From contig JAANDG010000276.1 of assembly GCA_036852015.1 (NCBI GenBank), positions 62,001 through 126,000 on the forward strand: DNA of 64,000 nucleotides. The letters are read 5' to 3'. This stretch comes from Pelodera strongyloides. Lineage: Eukaryota; Nematoda; Chromadorea; Rhabditida; Rhabditidae. The first letter of the stretch is position 1, and each line of letters begins with the position of its first letter. This document shows, in pieces, positions 61,029-64,000 of the stretch. Below the pieces are notes generated by a model. It made no database searches, was not told the DNA's origin, and saw only the letters and a list, made by a program, of their open reading frames with translations. The translations under genes were made by a program, and so were the position numbers.

Positions 61029-61986
61029 ACCCACAAATGAAGTATGCGCGCGGTTAGATAACCTTGTCGTGCGCTCGTAGACCTGAGTAGTGCTGCGCAT
61101 AAGCATGTTTAAAAGCTCTGGGGCTTAGATATTGAGGTCCGTGCCTTATACATATATTGTTTCGAAGGCGTAAATTTGAAGGGTGCGGAGTTTTATGCAT
61201 TGTTCAATGTTGTATCACCGTCTTCGGTAGTTGGAACTTCTTTAGTCAAGATACATTCAATTGCCAGTTTGATCAGGCGATAAAGTACAATGAAGGTCCT
61301 CAATTCCTAATAATAGTATTAGATGGATAAAAAAGATGATGCACATGGTTATCCATGTAGTTTCGAAATGGCACTAAAGGCATTCAATTGCTTATAACGC
61401 TTCGGGTACTTAATCGGGTACACAAAAAGTAAACTAATACTACTTTCTTGTGCTTTGAGCTAAGCTTACAGATTACCAGGTACGAAAAAAGTTGGAAAAT
61501 TAACGTGGGAGGTGGAATAATGTCAAGTTAGCACATATCTTCAAACTGTTTGGAAAATTGTAAAACGCAAAAATATCGTAAAAATAAAGATTACCAAGTT
61601 CCTGCAATGATTATTATATTTTTTTTCCAAATTGGTGAAAAATAACAACTTGTTTACCGAAAAATATTTGCAGACATTTAGGTTTTCAACCGTAAAAAAA
61701 GATGTCTGTTGGTGCAGATAATTTTCCATGCACTCATGTCTCCTTGCATTGTCAATTATTTGGACGCCGCAATTTCAAACACAATTTGCATTACTTCGTT
61801 GGATAGTCTCCATAAATTAAAAGGCAAAGAAAACTTCAGAATGTTCATTCTTTGGATGCATGTTTTTTTCTTGAAAACTTTGGGACATTTCTCAAAACGT
61901 TTTTTATCCACGCGAAACTTTTAACGTATTTGCATGTCTTGCTATGTTTTTTCCAAATGTATGATATGATGCATATTCATATCTAG

Positions 61987-62030
61987 TAGTTTTTTGATCC
62001 AGCTACGCTTTTTGATCCAGCTTTTGATCC
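61987..62030. repeat. short tandem duplication
   Basis: TTTTTGATCCAGCTACGC is followed directly by TTTTTGATCCAGC and then TTTTGATCC, three partial copies of one unit. Confidence 0.6.
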
Positions 62031-64000
62031 TTCTTTGCCATTTCATATTAATTATTTAACGGGTTTGGAAGGAAGTGGAATACCTAAATTACTACCCTAA
62101 ATCCAGGATCAAATGTAGTTTCTCCTTCCAATAGATACACAATTAGTAAAAATCTATGAGTTGCTAGAATTTTTATGACTTCCCTGTAAATAGGAAAGCG
62201 TTTTCCTCCAATTTAGTTTCTAATTAGCTCTACTTAAATACAGTGTACTAATATGCGATGTTTATCAACCACCCCCTACATTTAGCGTCCAGCAAAACAC
62301 GATTTAATGGCTTGACTTTACTGGCGCAAGCACGCGACACAATCTATGATACGGTATTATTCTGATGTTACAGTAAGAATATTTTTTCTTCGTCTCTGTG
62401 GACTGCTCGTCCCGATTTACGTATTAAGAACGCACATGATTGACTTGATTGTGCACTAACGTGATGCAACTCCCATAGTATTCTATTATTCTAAAGTGAA
62501 ATGTCAGGGGAATACCGAAGCACGTACGCATGCTGCGGGGTGTCTTTAGTTTGGCCAAAGATTGTCTGGCCAAGTTTGCGCGGGTATTCATTTTGTTTCA
62601 ATGGGAGTATTCGTTGCATGTAGCGCACCTATTTTTTGATAAAACATATAACGGTTTACATAACCCCCAATGAGTAGTCTATTAAATAATTCTGCATCTA
62701 CTGCCATATTAACAAAATGGTAGTCGATGTGAAACATGGATGTGAAACGTGCATTGCACGTAAGTGGTCTGATCTTTTGACCCTCTTAAGAGTTTCTTGT
62801 AGAGTTGCCGGTTCCTGTTAAAAAGTCAATAAGTGTACGCAGCGAACACTCAACCTACATATATGCATAGTGTCACAAAGATAACCAATTAAGAATACTA
62901 TCCTATTTTTACAAAACGCTCCACTCCTCCTGCTGTATATAAAAAGTAGTTACTATTAGCCAGAAAATCAGTGGGAGTGAGATTCAACGTATTTGGTTTA
63001 TTCGTTGTATGAGATGGTGGGCGATATTCCTTTGGAATATACAGTAAGAATCGAATCTTAAGACGGTATGGCGGATTGGGCTTTTTTGCAATCACAAGTC
63101 ATATCATATCGGTAAGCGTGCACCACCGCATTTATTAAAGAACACGCGGCTGTGTGCAATAAGCAAAAACACGTGCTAAAGGGGTTAATTTTTTCTTATT
63201 TTCTCTTAGTGGAAAAGATGCATCGGCAAGTATGGTGCCAACATCAACTCACTAACTCAAGTACGAGTGTAGATATGCCCATTTTTTCCAATCTCCTTTT
63301 CTGACAGAACTGCCGAATACATCCATGGTAAATCCTCAACAGACATGTTACGATGGTACTTTTCTTTGCAACGTTCAGCCCTAGTGTTATGCAAATTATC
63401 GGAGTCCACATCTACCCATAGACGGTATGATCCAAGCATTGGCCGAAAACTGGGAGGCCTACCCGCGTGATGAGCGTGTTACCTGATATTAGGACCATGT
63501 ATGACGTACCACTGTTTCACAATAAATAAAAATAAAAACAAAATAGCAATTTTTAGTGGCACATAGTACCCACAACTGCGATGTTTTGGACAATGACAAC
63601 ATTGTTCACGAAGCCATGCTGCCTGTTTCTTTATGAAATTCACATTTCCTTGTCCGGGAAGAAAAATGAAAACACTTCAAATAAACCCTATTTTCTTTTG
63701 ATGCTACTGGAGCACACGTTCTAGGGATTTTTTTGTGGTTTGAAACGAAGTTTGCGAGATTCCCCTAAGGTTTCCCGTGATCTTCTGACGTCATCATTCT
63801 AGGAACAAAAAGTGTCGATTTTGATGTTTTCCGAATGGTTTGGCTTATCTTAGCCGCTCAGAAAAACCGAGTATTTCGTCCCTTGGGACCCCGTTGTTTA
63901 TCGTGACCACACCTTGATTTTGCAAGCTCAAAGTGAAGATCGCCATGTGAGAATTCAGAATGTCCTTGAAGCAATCAAGATCATTCGAAACTTTGACAAT

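Larger units (their letters stand above)
56846..64000. other. long stretch with no supported gene
   Basis: About 7 kb of AT-rich DNA. Frames of 60-87 codons occur, but none shows domain motifs or consistent splice partners. A minus-strand frame at 63439-63257 has some coding character (RAERCKEKYHRNMSVEDL) but cannot be extended into a gene. Two small repeat patches are listed separately. Confidence 0.4.

Noticed and set aside
1..64000. Spliced-leader RNA, 5S or other rRNA genes
   Set aside because: I looked for the SL1 core (GGTTTAATTACCC) and rRNA-like sequence by eye and saw none; an exhaustive search was not possible.

Overview
The window looks like a gene-poor stretch of a nematode nuclear genome, probably a clade V (strongylid-like) species. 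Three things point that way: a ttx-3-type LIM-homeodomain gene, many short exons split by introns of roughly 50-800 bases with GT/AG ends, and strong AG acceptors a few bases upstream of start codons, as expected where spliced leaders are trans-spliced. No bacterial genes, operons or ribosomal RNA genes are seen. The species assignment is inference.

Layout. 1-4.8 kb: no recognisable gene, probably 5' flank of ttx-3, with one TTAA-flanked element. 4.8-8.6 kb (+): a complete ttx-3 (LHX2/9/apterous class) gene with eight exons, plus a coding-like exon in its third intron that could give a shorter isoform with only the second LIM domain. 10.97-14.97 kb (-): a convergent six-exon gene of unknown function (222 residues, all introns phase 0); its 1.45 kb intron contains a fold-back element with a 9-base target duplication. 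15-28.7 kb: no gene that I can support. 28.7-33.75 kb (+): a group VI (calcium-independent) phospholipase A2 with ankyrin and patatin regions and an unusual C-terminal extension. 36.2-37.5 kb: two small genes reading away from each other, one possibly encoding a cysteine-rich peptide. 39.1-41.1 kb (-): a seven-exon gene for a two-membrane-segment protein. 45-53.9 kb (-): scattered exons of an unidentified gene in which a block of about 0.75 kb occurs three times with different degrees of decay. 54-64 kb: repeats and no convincing gene.

The most striking layer is mobile DNA. At least seven fold-back (terminal inverted repeat) elements are present. Five or more are flanked by TTAA and most share a terminal AGGG motif, although their interiors differ. 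They range from a nearly perfect 473-base palindrome to decayed copies. A Mutator-like element, a TA-flanked element and a GC-rich fold-back are also present. The genes appear unrelated to each other, and there is no evidence of an operon.
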